Source of the DNA: Sphingomonas mollis
GTDB taxonomy: Bacteria; Pseudomonadota; Alphaproteobacteria; Sphingomonadales; Sphingomonadaceae
Assembly: GCF_016427505.1 (NCBI RefSeq)
Contig: NZ_JAELXS010000003.1
Location: forward strand, 248,001 to 312,000
Direction: 5' to 3'
Length of the DNA: 64,000 nt
The notes under the pieces are model-generated. The model was not told the origin of the DNA. It saw only the letters and a list, made by a program, of their open reading frames with translations, and did not search any database. The stretch's first letter is position 1; every line of letters starts with the position of its first letter. Positions 53,551-62,966 of this stretch are shown one piece after another. The translations under genes were made by a program, and so were the position numbers.

Positions 53551-55563
53551 ATGCGTCTTCTGCGTGTCGTGATGATGACTGTCGTCCTGTGGCTGGCCGG
53601 GCTTTCGCCGGCACTGGCCCAGGACGGGGCGCAGAACGGGCCGCATCTGGCGATGCAACTGGTCGCCGAAAGCGAACGACCGAAGGCGGGCGATACGGTG
53701 ACGCTGGCGCTGGCGACGACGCCGGCACCGGGATGGCACGGATATTGGTCGAACCCCGGCGATGCGGGCTTTCCGGCGACGTTCGGCTGGACGCTGCCCA
53801 AGGGGGTGACGGCGGAGGCGCCGGCATGGCCGGTGCCGGAGACGTTGATCGTCGCGGGACTGATGAACTATGTCTACGAGCGGCCCTATGCGCCGTTGGT
53901 GCGGCTGCGCGTGCCGGCGGGGCTGGCGGCGGGGACGGTGCTGCCGATCGGGTTGAAGCTGGATTATCTGGTCTGCACGCGGACGGTGTGCGTGCCGGAG
54001 CAGCAGACGCTGGCGACCACGCTGACGGTAGGCGACGGCGCGGTGGCGCCGGCGACGCGGGCACGGTTCGATGCCTGGCGGCAGGCGATTCCGCGGCCGC
54101 TGGATACGCCGGCGACCTGGGCGGTGAAGGACGGCGCACTGAGGGTGGCGGTGCCGTATCCGGCCGACGCGGCGCTGGCCGAGCCTTACCTGTTTCCGAC
54201 CGCGCCGGGATCGATCGAGGGGGCCGCGCCGCAGACGGCGGTACGCGTCGGCGACCGGTTGGTGGTAACAACCAAGGGCACGCCGGCCGGGCCGTTCGAG
54301 GCGGTGCTGCGGATCGGCGACGGACGCGGGCTGGCGATCAAGGCGCAGGCGGGCGTGGTGCCCGATGCGGGCGGCAGCGATGGCGGGGGGCAGCCGTGGG
54401 TCGTGGCGGCGCTGGTGGCGTTTGCCGGGGCGGTGGTCGGCGGGCTGATCCTGAACGTGATGCCGTGCGTGTTCCCGATCCTGAGCCTGAAGGCGCTGAG
54501 TCTGGCGCGGGCGAACGTGGCCGAGCGCGAGGCGCGGCGGGAGGCGCTGGCCTATACCGCCGGCGTCGTGCTGGTGTGTCTGGGGCTGGGGGCGGTGATC
54601 CTCGGCCTGCGTGCGGGCGGGGCGACGGTGGGCTGGGCGTTCCAGTTGCAGGACCCGCGCGTGGTGGTCGTGCTGTTGCTGCTGGCGGTGGCGATCGCGC
54701 TGAACCTGTCGGGGCTGTTCGAGATGCCGATGCCGCGCTGGGCGGGCGAGGCCGGCAGCGGTGGATCGTTTGCGACGGGTGCGCTGGCGGCGTTCGTGGC
54801 GACGCCGTGTTCGGGGCCGTTCATGGGTGCGGCGCTGGGCGCGGCATTGGTGCTGCCGGTGCCGGCGGCGCTGGCGGTGTTCGCGGGGCTGGGGCTGGGG
54901 CTGGCCTTGCCGTTCCTGTTGCTGGGCTTCGTGCCACGGTTGCGCAAGCGATTGCCGAAGCCGGGCGCGTGGATGGCGCGGTTGCGGCGCATCCTGTCGG
55001 TGCCGATGTGGCTGACGGCGCTGGCGCTGGTGTGGGTGCTGGGGCGGCAGGCGGGCGTCGATGGCATGACGCTGGGGCTGGGTGCGGCGCTGGTCGCGGC
55101 GCTGGCGCTGTGGGCCGGCGGGCGGCGGCAGATGGCGGGGCTGTCGCTCGGCTGGACGCTGGTGCCGGTGGCGGCGAGCCTGGGCGTGGCGGCGCTGGTG
55201 CAGCCGGTGACGGCGACCCCGTCCGTGGCGGCTGGCGAGGCGTTTTCCGAAGCGCGGCTGGCGACGCTCAGGGCGGAGGGGCGGCCGGTGTTCGCGTACT
55301 TCACCGCCGACTGGTGCCTGACGTGCAAGGTGAACGAAAAGGCGGCGATCGATCGCGCCGGCGTGCAGGCGGCGTTCGCGAAGAAGAAGGTCGCGGTGCT
55401 GGTCGGCGACTGGACCGATGGCGATCCGGTGCTGGGCCGTTTCATCGAACGGCATAACCGCGCGGGCGTGCCGCTGTACCTCTATTATGCGCCGGGGGCG
55501 AAGGAGGCGCGGGTGTTGCCGCAGGTGCTGACGCCGGGGATGCTGGAAGAATTGGGCGGGTAA
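53551..55563 (+). CDS. DsbD-like thiol:disulfide interchange protein
   Basis: A 670-residue membrane protein that moves electrons from cytoplasmic thioredoxin to the periplasm. The signal peptide ends ALA (about 23). An N-terminal DsbD-alpha-like domain has LDYLVCTRTVCVPEQ; the CcdA-like membrane domain (about 285-560) has NVMPCVFPILSLK and ATPCSGPFMGAALG; the C-terminal thioredoxin domain has ADWCLTCKVNEK. All three cysteine pairs are present. It resembles the ScsB/DsbD relatives in sphingomonads. Confidence 0.92.
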   Translation: MRLLRVVMMTVVLWLAGLSPALAQDGAQNGPHLAMQLVAESERPKAGDTVTLALATTPAPGWHGYWSNPGDAGFPATFGWTLPKGVTAEAPAWPVPETLIVAGLMNYVYERPYAPLVRLRVPAGLAAGTVLPIGLKLDYLVCTRTVCVPEQQTLATTLTVGDGAVAPATRARFDAWRQAIPRPLDTPATWAVKDGALRVAVPYPADAALAEPYLFPTAPGSIEGAAPQTAVRVGDRLVVTTKGTPAGPFEAVLRIGDGRGLAIKAQAGVVPDAGGSDGGGQPWVVAALVAFAGAVVGGLILNVMPCVFPILSLKALSLARANVAEREARREALAYTAGVVLVCLGLGAVILGLRAGGATVGWAFQLQDPRVVVVLLLLAVAIALNLSGLFEMPMPRWAGEAGSGGSFATGALAAFVATPCSGPFMGAALGAALVLPVPAALAVFAGLGLGLALPFLLLGFVPRLRKRLPKPGAWMARLRRILSVPMWLTALALVWVLGRQAGVDGMTLGLGAALVAALALWAGGRRQMAGLSLGWTLVPVAASLGVAALVQPVTATPSVAAGEAFSEARLATLRAEGRPVFAYFTADWCLTCKVNEKAAIDRAGVQAAFAKKKVAVLVGDWTDGDPVLGRFIERHNRAGVPLYLYYAPGAKEARVLPQVLTPGMLEELGG

Positions 55564-55641
55564 GCCCGGCATGGCCTCTTGTGCGGTGCGGCGATCTCGC
55601 GCAGCATGGAACCAGGGCGCTGTGGAGAGCTTTCCGTTCCA

Positions 55642-57165
55642 ATGGGTAATCAGGCGTTCGACGAAATTCTAGGAGCTGGCGGCGGGGCGCCGTCGCGCGC
55701 CGAACTGGCGGCGCTGTGCAACTGGATAGAGGCGACGCCGCGCGAGGAACTGCGCCGGCGGCAGCACGCGGCCGAGGCGACGTTCCGGCAGCTGGGCATC
55801 ACCTTTGCGGTATATGGCGAAAGCGAGGCCAGCGAGCGGATCATCCCGTTCGACATCGTGCCGCGCGTGTTCCTGCATGACGAATGGGCGCGTTTGTCCG
55901 ATGGTTTGATCCAGCGGGTCGAGGCGATCAACGCGTTCCTCGATGACATTTACGGCGAGCGCCGCATCCTGAAAGAGGGCGTGCTGCCGGAGGATCTAGT
56001 GCTGGGCAATCCACAGTTCCGGCCGGAAATCGCCGGGATGCGACCGCCGCACGGGGTGTGGGCGCATATCTGCGGCATCGATCTGGTGCGGACCGGGCCG
56101 GACGAATTCTTCGTGCTGGAGGATAATGCCCGCACGCCGTCCGGCGTCAGTTACATGCTGGAGAATCGCGAGGCGATGCTGCGGCTGTGCCCGGAGCTGT
56201 TCCGTGAATTCCGGGTGGCGGCGGTGGACAGCTATCCCGACCGGTTGCTGGAGGTGATGAAGTCGGTGGCGCCGCACGGCGTCAGCGCGCCGACCTGTGT
56301 CGTGCTGACGCCGGGGCATTACAACTCCGCTTATTACGAGCATAGCTTCCTGGCCGATTCGATGGGGATCGAACTGGTCGAGGGGGCCGATCTGGTCGTC
56401 GACGACGACATGGTGTGGATGCGGACGATCGCGGGGCGGGTGAAGGTCGATGTGATCTATCGCCGGGTCGATGACGATTATCTTGATCCGCTGGTGTTCC
56501 GGCCGGATTCGGCGCTGGGCGTGCCGGGGCTGATGGCGGCCTATGCCGCGGGCAACGTCGCGATCATGAATGCGCCGGGCAACGGCATCGCCGACGACAA
56601 GGCGATCTATAGCTATATGCCCGAGATCGTGCGGTTCTATTCGGGGGGCGAGGCGAAGCTGCCCAATGTCGAGACATGGCGGTGCCGCGAGCCGGATGCG
56701 CTGAAGTACACGCTCGACCATCTGGACGAGGTGGTGGTGAAGCTGGTCGATGGATCGGGCGGATACGGGATGCTGGTCGGCCCGACCGCGTCGAAGGCGG
56801 AGATCGAGACGTTCCGCGCCGCGCTGATCGCCGAGCCGCACCGCTATATCGCGCAGCCGACGCTGGCGCTGTCGACGGTCCCGACGCTGGCGGACAGCGG
56901 CCTCGCGCCGCGACACGTCGATTTCCGGCCGTTCGTGCTGACGGGATCGCGCGGCGTGCAGGTGGTGCCGGGCGGGCTTACCCGCGTGGCGTTGAAGGAA
57001 GGATCGCTGGTGGTGAATTCCAGCCAGGGCGGCGGCACCAAGGATAGTTTCGTGTTGATGGATAACGGGCCACAGCAGACGCAGACCATGGGGCAGGGCC
57101 AGAGCCAGACGATGGGCGGCATGACGCAGGCTCAGGGCTTCGCGCCGATGGGGCCGGCGGCCTGA
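55642..57165 (+). CDS. circularly permuted ATP-grasp protein
   Basis: A 507-residue predicted peptide ligase of the permuted ATP-grasp group (DUF404/407 type). Features are ERIIPFDIVPRVF, FVLEDNARTPSGVSYMLENRE, LADSMGIELVEGADL, LKYTLDHLDEVVVKLVDGSGG (ATP-grasp Lys) and RPFVLTGSRGVQVVPGGLTR. After the usual end (GGGTKDSFVL) it has a tail of about 30 residues with the repeat Q-T/S-Q-T-M-G, absent from the family core. It is coupled to the alpha-E gene (TGATG). The ATG at 55642 lacks a close ribosome site (GGAGAG 12 nt away). Confidence 0.92.
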   Translation: MGNQAFDEILGAGGGAPSRAELAALCNWIEATPREELRRRQHAAEATFRQLGITFAVYGESEASERIIPFDIVPRVFLHDEWARLSDGLIQRVEAINAFLDDIYGERRILKEGVLPEDLVLGNPQFRPEIAGMRPPHGVWAHICGIDLVRTGPDEFFVLEDNARTPSGVSYMLENREAMLRLCPELFREFRVAAVDSYPDRLLEVMKSVAPHGVSAPTCVVLTPGHYNSAYYEHSFLADSMGIELVEGADLVVDDDMVWMRTIAGRVKVDVIYRRVDDDYLDPLVFRPDSALGVPGLMAAYAAGNVAIMNAPGNGIADDKAIYSYMPEIVRFYSGGEAKLPNVETWRCREPDALKYTLDHLDEVVVKLVDGSGGYGMLVGPTASKAEIETFRAALIAEPHRYIAQPTLALSTVPTLADSGLAPRHVDFRPFVLTGSRGVQVVPGGLTRVALKEGSLVVNSSQGGGTKDSFVLMDNGPQQTQTMGQGQSQTMGGMTQAQGFAPMGPAA

Positions 57166-58100
57166 TGCTCAGTCGCACGGCGTCATCGCTCTATTGGCTG
57201 GGCCGGTATTTCGAGCGGGCGGATTTCATCGCACGACTGGTGGAGGCGACGGTGCGGCTCGACGTGCTGTCACCGCGGCCGGCGGGGCGTGAGGCATGGG
57301 TGTCGGCGCTGAAGGTGACCGATACCGAGGGGGATTTCGACGAGGTCGGCGCCGAATTGAAACGCAGCGAGGTTGCGCGGTTCCTGACGGTGGACAGCGC
57401 GCATCCGGGGTCGATCGTCCGCTGTCTCGACATGGCGCGCAACAATGCGCGCGCGGTGCGGACCGCGCTGACGCGCGAGGCGTGGACGGCGATCAACCGG
57501 GCGTGGCTGATCTTCGAGGAGAAGCCGGCGGCGGCAGATCCGACGGCGGTGCTGAATCTGGTCGAGGCGGTGAAGAACGAGACGCGCGGCTTCGAAGGCG
57601 CGGTCCACCGGATGCTGCGCAACCAGACGACATGGTTCATTCGGCTGGGGCAGGCGGTGGAGCGGGCGGACAATACCGCGCGGCTGCTCGACGTGAAATA
57701 TCACATCCTGTTGCCGGCGGGTGAGCGGATCGGCGGCGTCGTCGATCGCGATCAGTGGACGACGATCCTGCAGACGGTGTCGGCGGTGACGGCGTATCGC
57801 TGGCTCTACTCGGACGGGCTGAAGCCGGCGAGCGTCATCGACCTGCTGATCGCGCGCGCGGAATTGCCGCGCAGTCTGGCGGCGTCGGTCGAGGAGACGG
57901 TGGACGTGCTGTCCATGCTCGCCAAGCGGACGGGACAGCACGGCGAGGCGGACCGGATGGCGCGGTTGCGGGCGACACGGATGGGCAAGACGCGATCGGG
58001 GGAAGTGATCGCATCGGGCCTGCACCAGTTCCTGCAATCCTTCATCCAGGAAAACGCGCTGCTGCACAGTGCGATCGGGCGCCAGTTCAAGTTCGGGTAA
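57165..58100 (+). CDS. alpha-E domain protein
   Basis: A 311-residue all-helical protein of the alpha-E family, always found with permuted ATP-grasp and transglutaminase genes. It begins LSRTASSLYWLGRYFERADFIARL, and has RNQTTWFIRLGQAVERADNTARLLDVK. No catalytic motif is known. It is coupled to the ATP-grasp gene by one-base overlap. Confidence 0.93.
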   Translation: MLSRTASSLYWLGRYFERADFIARLVEATVRLDVLSPRPAGREAWVSALKVTDTEGDFDEVGAELKRSEVARFLTVDSAHPGSIVRCLDMARNNARAVRTALTREAWTAINRAWLIFEEKPAAADPTAVLNLVEAVKNETRGFEGAVHRMLRNQTTWFIRLGQAVERADNTARLLDVKYHILLPAGERIGGVVDRDQWTTILQTVSAVTAYRWLYSDGLKPASVIDLLIARAELPRSLAASVEETVDVLSMLAKRTGQHGEADRMARLRATRMGKTRSGEVIASGLHQFLQSFIQENALLHSAIGRQFKFG

Positions 58101-58160
58101 CGGGATCAAGTTCGGGTAAAACGGGGACCGGCGCCATCGCCGGCAACAAAGGGGGGAAAC

Positions 58161-58958
58161 ATGCGGCTGTCGATCCATCATCGTACGGCATATCGTTTCT
58201 CACGGCCGCAGGACCGGCTGGTGCAGATGTTGCGGATGACGCCGCAGAACACGCACGACCAGACGGTGGCGAGCTGGCGCATCGACATCGATTGCGACGC
58301 CAAGCTGCGCGAGGGGCGCGATGGCTGGGGCAATGCCGTGACGATGCTCTATGCCGAGGGGCCGCTTACCGAACTGGAGATCGCGATCAGCGGCGAGGTG
58401 CTGACCAGCCATTCCAACGGTGTGCTGCACGGCATGAGCGAGCCGTTGCCGCCGGCGGTGTTCCTGCGATCGACGGAGGTGACGATGCCCGATCCGGCGA
58501 TCGCGGTCTTCGCCGCCTCGACCGCCGGGGGGCGGGAGACGTTGCCGGCGCTGCACCGGATCAACGCCGGGCTGCATGAACGATTCACGATGGACCGGTC
58601 GCGGCCGGTTGCCGGACTGACGGCGGGCGATGCCTTTGCCGCCGAGAGCGCCACGCCGCGCGATCTGGCGCATATGTTCGTGGTGGCGGCGCGCAGCCTG
58701 AACGTGCCGGCGCGCTATGTCTCGGGTTATTCGTTGCTGGCGGGCGAGCATCGGCCGACGCCGCATGGCTGGGCGGAGGCGTATCTCGATCGGCTGGGCT
58801 GGGTGGGGTTCGATCCGTGCAGCGGCCTGTCGCCGCAGGAGGATTATGTCCGGGTCGCCGCCGCGCTGGATGCGGCGGGCGCGGCGCCGGTCGCGGGATC
58901 GCGGCTGGGCGAGGGCGAGGAACGGCTGGACGTGGACGTGACGGTCGCCGAGGCGTGA
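58161..58958 (+). CDS. transglutaminase-like protein of the ATP-grasp operon
   Basis: A 265-residue protein with a beta-rich N-terminal domain (YRFSRPQDRLVQMLRMTPQ) and a transglutaminase core at about 150-235. The core His is in HGWAEAYLDRLGW and the following Asp in VGFDPCSG; the usual catalytic Cys is not obvious (AHMFVVAARSLNVPARYVSGY in that region reads Ala-His), so activity is uncertain. GGGGGG precedes the ATG. It follows the alpha-E gene by 60 bp. Confidence 0.87.
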   Translation: MRLSIHHRTAYRFSRPQDRLVQMLRMTPQNTHDQTVASWRIDIDCDAKLREGRDGWGNAVTMLYAEGPLTELEIAISGEVLTSHSNGVLHGMSEPLPPAVFLRSTEVTMPDPAIAVFAASTAGGRETLPALHRINAGLHERFTMDRSRPVAGLTAGDAFAAESATPRDLAHMFVVAARSLNVPARYVSGYSLLAGEHRPTPHGWAEAYLDRLGWVGFDPCSGLSPQEDYVRVAAALDAAGAAPVAGSRLGEGEERLDVDVTVAEA

Positions 58959-58962
58959 TCAC

Positions 58963-59736
58963 TCAGGCGATCGCCGGTGCCACCGTCGGCCGGGCTATGT
59001 CCTCTTCTCGCAGCAACCGCCAGCCGGCGGGGCCGAGCACCTCGATCGGGCGATAGCGGGTCTTGTATTCCATCCGCGGCGATCCCTTCACCCAATAGCC
59101 GAGATAGACATAGGGCAGACCCGCATCGCGCGCGCGCATGATGTGATCCATGATGACGAAATTGCCGAGACCGGGACGGCTGCCCTCGTCGGTGTCGAAG
59201 AAGCTGTAGATCATCGACAGGCCATCGGCCTGACGATCGGTGAGGCAAGCGCCGACCAGCCGGCCGCGTCGCCCGTTCACCGCCGGTTCGCGATATTCGA
59301 CGATCAGCGAATTGACCGGCGAATGTTCGATCATGTCGGCGTAATCGTCCTCGTCCATTCCCGCCATGCCGCCGCCGGGGTGGCGGGCGGCGAGGTAACG
59401 ACGGAGCAGTTGATATTGCTCGTCGGTGGCCCAGGCGCGGCAGGCGGTGACCTCCAGATCGGCGTGCCGCTTCATCAGCTTGCGCTGGGTAGCGTTGGCG
59501 ACAAATTCGTCATTCACCACGCGGACCGACACACAGGCGGTGCAGCCCGCGCAGGACGGACGATAAGCCACGCCTTGGCTGCGGCGAAAGCCGATCCGGC
59601 CCAGCGCATCGTTCAGTTCGGTCGCGTGGGGCCCGGTCAGTTCGGTGAACACCTTCCGTTCCTGCCGGCCCGGCAGATAGGGACACGGCGACGGGCTGGT
59701 GACGAAAAAGCGCGGAAAACGAAATGGCGCAGTCAC
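58963..59736 (-). CDS. bpt: aspartate/glutamate leucyltransferase (Bpt)
   Basis: A 257-residue N-end-rule transferase that adds leucine to N-terminal Asp or Glu. Features are the N-terminal Cys in [11 protein letters not shown], the [15 protein letters not shown] cluster, SFFDTDE and [15 protein letters not shown]. It converges on the transglutaminase-like gene with a 4-bp gap. Alphaproteobacterial Bpt enzymes feed substrates to ClpS-ClpAP. Confidence 0.94.
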   Translation of the reverse strand: MTAPFRFPRFFVTSPSPCPYLPGRQERKVFTELTGPHATELNDALGRIGFRRSQGVAYRPSCAGCTACVSVRVVNDEFVANATQRKLMKRHADLEVTACRAWATDEQYQLLRRYLAARHPGGGMAGMDEDDYADMIEHSPVNSLIVEYREPAVNGRRGRLVGACLTDRQADGLSMIYSFFDTDEGSRPGLGNFVIMDHIMRARDAGLPYVYLGYWVKGSPRMEYKTRYRPIEVLGPAGWRLLREEDIARPTVAPAIA

Positions 59737-59856
59737 CGCCGATGAACCCCCGAAAACGTGGACAGATGCATGCTATATGTATTCAGCGAAAGCTGGTGAA
59801 AAGCTCGTTTACCATCAATCGTCGCAAACACTGGATTTTCGAACGAAAGTTGGTGG

Positions 59857-59881
59857 GGAACCCCCTGTGAATTGCTGCGTT
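59857..59881 (+). promoter_or_regulatory. EcfG-type general-stress promoter
   Basis: GGAAC (59857-59861), 16 bp, CGTT (59878-59881): an exact consensus match, 40 bp before the ATG at 59921. Confidence 0.8.
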
Positions 59882-59920
59882 GCGGTGATTCCATTGGTTT
59901 GTCTATCGGAGTCCAATCCC

Positions 59921-60178
59921 ATGCGTTCATTCACTGCCCTCGCCTCGGCCGTCGCGCTGACCGTTTCGCCCGTAATCGCTGCTCCGGCCTTCGCCGCACC
60001 GGTGAATGCCGCATCGTCGCTCTCGGTTGCCAAGGCTCGCGTCGGCACGGCGACGTCGTCGAAGAAGAACGGTCTGGCCGGCGGTGGCGCGATCGCCGCT
60101 GCCCTGCTGGCGGCTGGCGTTGCAGCGATCGGTATCGTTGCGATCGTCAACGACAGCAACGACTCCGACAGCAATTGA
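59921..60178 (+). CDS. small exported membrane-anchored protein under EcfG-type promoter
   Basis: An 85-residue protein with a signal peptide ending AFA (about 25) and a second hydrophobic stretch at about 52-75 (AGGGAIAAALLAAGVAAIGIVA), ending in an acidic NDSNDSDSN tail. CGGAG lies 9 nt before the ATG. An exact EcfG promoter precedes it. Small proteins of this design are common in sphingomonads but have no known role. Confidence 0.8.
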   Translation: MRSFTALASAVALTVSPVIAAPAFAAPVNAASSLSVAKARVGTATSSKKNGLAGGGAIAAALLAAGVAAIGIVAIVNDSNDSDSN

Positions 60179-60250
60179 TCCGGGCATGACCGGTCGGTTC
60201 GACCGGCGGATTTGCCTTATCGAAAGGGCTTGATGCTCTTTCCATCTTGA

Positions 60251-60284
60251 TGCCCTGGCTTGCTGTTGCAGGTCAGGGCATTTT
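60251..60284 (+). terminator. rho-independent terminator-like hairpin
   Basis: Stem TGCCCTG / CAGGGCA with a 16-nt loop followed by TTTT, 72 bp after the small exported protein. Confidence 0.55.
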
Positions 60285-60733
60285 GATAACGGAGCGATGG
60301 AGGTCACCGGTGAATGTTACGGTGATATCTATCCGCTTCGTCTTGCGACCTACGTTGTCGGTCAGCAACGCACTGCCCGGGCCGGCGCGTGGTGCGATCA
60401 TCCCCCCGTTTCAACAATCAGGCACGGATGGCGCGAGCGCTGTCGCTCTCGGTGTCGGGCGCCGTTTCGGGCCGGCCGAAGCGTTCATCGGGTACACCTG
60501 ACCTCAAGGGACTGGTGACGCCCGTATTATCCCGTTGCCCGAACCGGAATGACGGTGCCGCCGACCTGCGCGCAAGTGGAATCGTATGATGCCGGCGCGG
60601 GGGCGCATTTCAATATCTGATCCGCGGTGGCTATCGCCAAACCAAGATGACGAGCGCCGCCGGCCCGAATGATCGGGATTTCCTGATGTCGTTCATCCGC
60701 GACGATCCGGGTCGACAGACGTCCATCGGTTAG
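60285..60733 (+). pseudogene. possible decayed gene in a gene-poor stretch
   Basis: Between 60285 and 60809 no intact gene is convincing. Three plus-strand shards in different frames read like protein: one ending 60501 with ALGVGRRFGPAEAFIGYT, one at 60549-60620 (PPTCAQVESYDAG) and one at 60590-60733 with YLIRGGYRQTK and MSFIRDDPGRQ. Base composition is less GC-rich than in the neighbours. An alternative 103-codon frame on the minus strand (60527-60838) overlaps the ilvA end and has poor codon bias. I cannot name the ancestor. Confidence 0.22.
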
Positions 60734-60809
60734 GCCAGGATCGGCCGCCAGCGTGTCGGCATCGGACAGCGTCTGTGAGACCGAAGCCCGGCTCGAACGG
60801 CAAGATGCG

Positions 60810-62054
60810 CTATGCCAGTTCCACCGGCGTCGTGTCATAACCCGCGGCTCGCAATGCGGCGATCAGGCGATCCAGATGGGCGGCATCCCGCGCTTCGCAT
60901 TCGATATCGGTTATCAGCCCCTTGGCCGGCAGCGTCGTGAAGACGCGCTGATGATAGACCTCGATGATATTGATCCGTTCCTGATCGAATATCCGCGCGA
61001 CATTGAACAGGGCGCCGGGTTGATCCTGCAACCGGATGCGCAGGCGAGCGAGACGACCGGAGCGTGCCAGATCGCGGAGCAGTACGTTGGCGAGTAACCG
61101 CGTATCGATGTTGCCACCGCATAGCACCACGCCCACCGTCTTGCCGGCGAACCGGCCCGGATGCGCGAGCAGGGCGGCCAGACCGGCGGCACCGGCGCCC
61201 TCGACCACGGTCTTCTCGATCTGGAGCAGCAGGCTGACCGCTTCCTCCAGACTGCGCTCGCCGACCAGCAGGATGTCGTCGACCAGTTGCGCGACCATGC
61301 GGGCGGTGATGCCGCCGGGCTCCTTCACCGCGATACCCTCGGCCAGCGTATCGCCCGCGCATGGCATGTCGGTGCCGTTGATGCGGTTGTACATCGAGGG
61401 GAACAGTTCCGCCTCGACGCCGACGACCTCGACCGGGTTCGGTTGCGCCCTCGCGACGGTCGCCATGCCGGAGATCAGGCCGCCGCCGCCGATCGGCGTG
61501 ACGATCGTGTCGATCGAGGGCACATCCTCGAACATCTCGATCGCGACGGTGCCCTGGCCGGCGATGATGCGGGGATCGTCGAACGGATGGACGAAGGTGA
61601 AGCCGCGCTCACCCTCCAGCACGCGGGCATGGGCATAGGCGGCGTCGAACGTGTCGCCTTCCAGCACGACATTGGCGCCGTGGCCCTCGGTCTGGACGAT
61701 CTTCACCGTCGGCGTGTTGCGCGGCATCACGATCGTCGCCGGTACGCCGAGCCGGTTGGCGTGATAGGCGAGACCCTGCGCATGGTTGCCGGCCGACGCG
61801 GCGATGACGCCCTTGGCCTTTGCTTCCTCCGACAGCAGCAGCAGCGTGTTTAGCGCGCCGCGCTCCTTGTAGGCGGCGGTGAACTGAAGGTTTTCGAACT
61901 TCAGATACACCGTCGCGCCGGTCATCTGCGACAGGGTGCGGCTGATGAGCGTGGGCGTCCGCACGATCGAATCGCGAATGCGGGCATGGGCGGCACGCAC
62001 ATCGTCGATGCTGACGGGAAGCGTTTCGGGCTGCGGCTTGATCTGGGTTGCCAT
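60810..62054 (-). CDS. ilvA: threonine ammonia-lyase with ACT domain
   Basis: A 414-residue PLP enzyme that deaminates threonine to 2-oxobutanoate. PLP Lys63 is in AAYKERGALN; SAGNHAQGLAYH and the glycine-rich GGGGLISG follow, and Cys in VVLCGGNID. A C-terminal ACT-like domain lies at about 335-414 (LQDQPGALFNVARIF). The length matches the short form with one regulatory domain, not the 510-residue two-ACT IlvA. Confidence 0.95.
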   Translation of the reverse strand: MATQIKPQPETLPVSIDDVRAAHARIRDSIVRTPTLISRTLSQMTGATVYLKFENLQFTAAYKERGALNTLLLLSEEAKAKGVIAASAGNHAQGLAYHANRLGVPATIVMPRNTPTVKIVQTEGHGANVVLEGDTFDAAYAHARVLEGERGFTFVHPFDDPRIIAGQGTVAIEMFEDVPSIDTIVTPIGGGGLISGMATVARAQPNPVEVVGVEAELFPSMYNRINGTDMPCAGDTLAEGIAVKEPGGITARMVAQLVDDILLVGERSLEEAVSLLLQIEKTVVEGAGAAGLAALLAHPGRFAGKTVGVVLCGGNIDTRLLANVLLRDLARSGRLARLRIRLQDQPGALFNVARIFDQERINIIEVYHQRVFTTLPAKGLITDIECEARDAAHLDRLIAALRAAGYDTTPVELA

Positions 62055-62108
62055 GCGCTCCCGTTAGACCGTCTGGCGCGGTGGGGGAACACCGCTTATG
62101 CGGGCGCC

Positions 62109-62966
62109 ATGGCAAAGCTGGCATTCATCGGAACAGGCGTAATGGGCGCGCCGATGGCGGGGCATCTCGTCACGGCGGGGCATGAGGTGACGGTCTATAA
62201 CCGTACGCGGGCGAAGGCGAAGGCGTGGGCGGCGCAATATGGCGGCGCGGTGGCGGCGACGCCGGCCGAGGCGGCCGGGGGCGCAGGGGCGGTGTTCGCT
62301 TGCGTCGGCAATGACGACGATCTGGCGGCGGTGACGCTGGGCGACGACGGTGCTTTCGCGGCGATGGCGGATGGTGCGTTGTTCGTGGATCACACCACCG
62401 TGTCGGCGACGATCGCGCGGCGGCTGGCAGCGGAGACGCGGCTGCTGGTGCTGGATGCGCCGGTGTCTGGCGGGCAGGCGGGCGCGGAGAACGGCAAGCT
62501 GTCGATCATGTGCGGCGGTTCGGCCGAGGCATTCGCGGCGGCGGAGCCGTTGATGCAGGCCTATGCCGCGCGGATCGTCCATGTCGGCGACGCGGGCGCG
62601 GGCCAGCAGACCAAGATGTGCAACCAGATCGCGATCGCCGGCGTGGTGCAGGGCGTGGCCGAGGCGTTGCGGTTCGCGCAGAAGAGCGGACTGGATACGG
62701 GCAAGGTGCTGGAGGCGATCTCCGGCGGCGCGGCGCAAAGCTGGCAGATGGTCAATCGCTGGGAATCGATGGCGGACGAGCGGTTCGATTTCGGGTTCGC
62801 GGTCGACTGGATGCGCAAGGACCTGGGGCTGGCGCTGGACGAGGCGCGGGCGAACGGTGCGGTGCTGCCGGTCGCGGCGCTGGTCGATCAATTCTATGCC
62901 GAGGTGCAGGCGATGGGCGGGGCGCGGCAGGATACGAGTTCGCTGGCGCGGAGGTTGCCGAAGTGA
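62109..62966 (+). CDS. NAD(P)-dependent beta-hydroxyacid dehydrogenase (3-hydroxyisobutyrate dehydrogenase-like)
   Basis: A 285-residue dehydrogenase. It has the cofactor motif FIGTGVMGAPMAGHL, the substrate loop DAPVSGGQAGAENGKL, the catalytic Lys in GAGQQTKMCNQ and KDLGLALDEA. It is divergent from ilvA by 54 bp. Its stop overlaps the following GTG start (GTGA). Confidence 0.93.
   Translation: MAKLAFIGTGVMGAPMAGHLVTAGHEVTVYNRTRAKAKAWAAQYGGAVAATPAEAAGGAGAVFACVGNDDDLAAVTLGDDGAFAAMADGALFVDHTTVSATIARRLAAETRLLVLDAPVSGGQAGAENGKLSIMCGGSAEAFAAAEPLMQAYAARIVHVGDAGAGQQTKMCNQIAIAGVVQGVAEALRFAQKSGLDTGKVLEAISGGAAQSWQMVNRWESMADERFDFGFAVDWMRKDLGLALDEARANGAVLPVAALVDQFYAEVQAMGGARQDTSSLARRLPK

Noticed and set aside
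53539..55572. 677-codon minus-strand frame over the DsbD-like gene
   Set aside because: Antisense shadow; the plus-strand frame has signal peptide, CcdA and thioredoxin motifs in order.
60527..60838. 103-codon minus-strand gene after ilvA
   Set aside because: It overlaps the ilvA end by 29 bp, has no ribosome site and weak third-position GC; noted only as an alternative to the decayed plus-strand reading.
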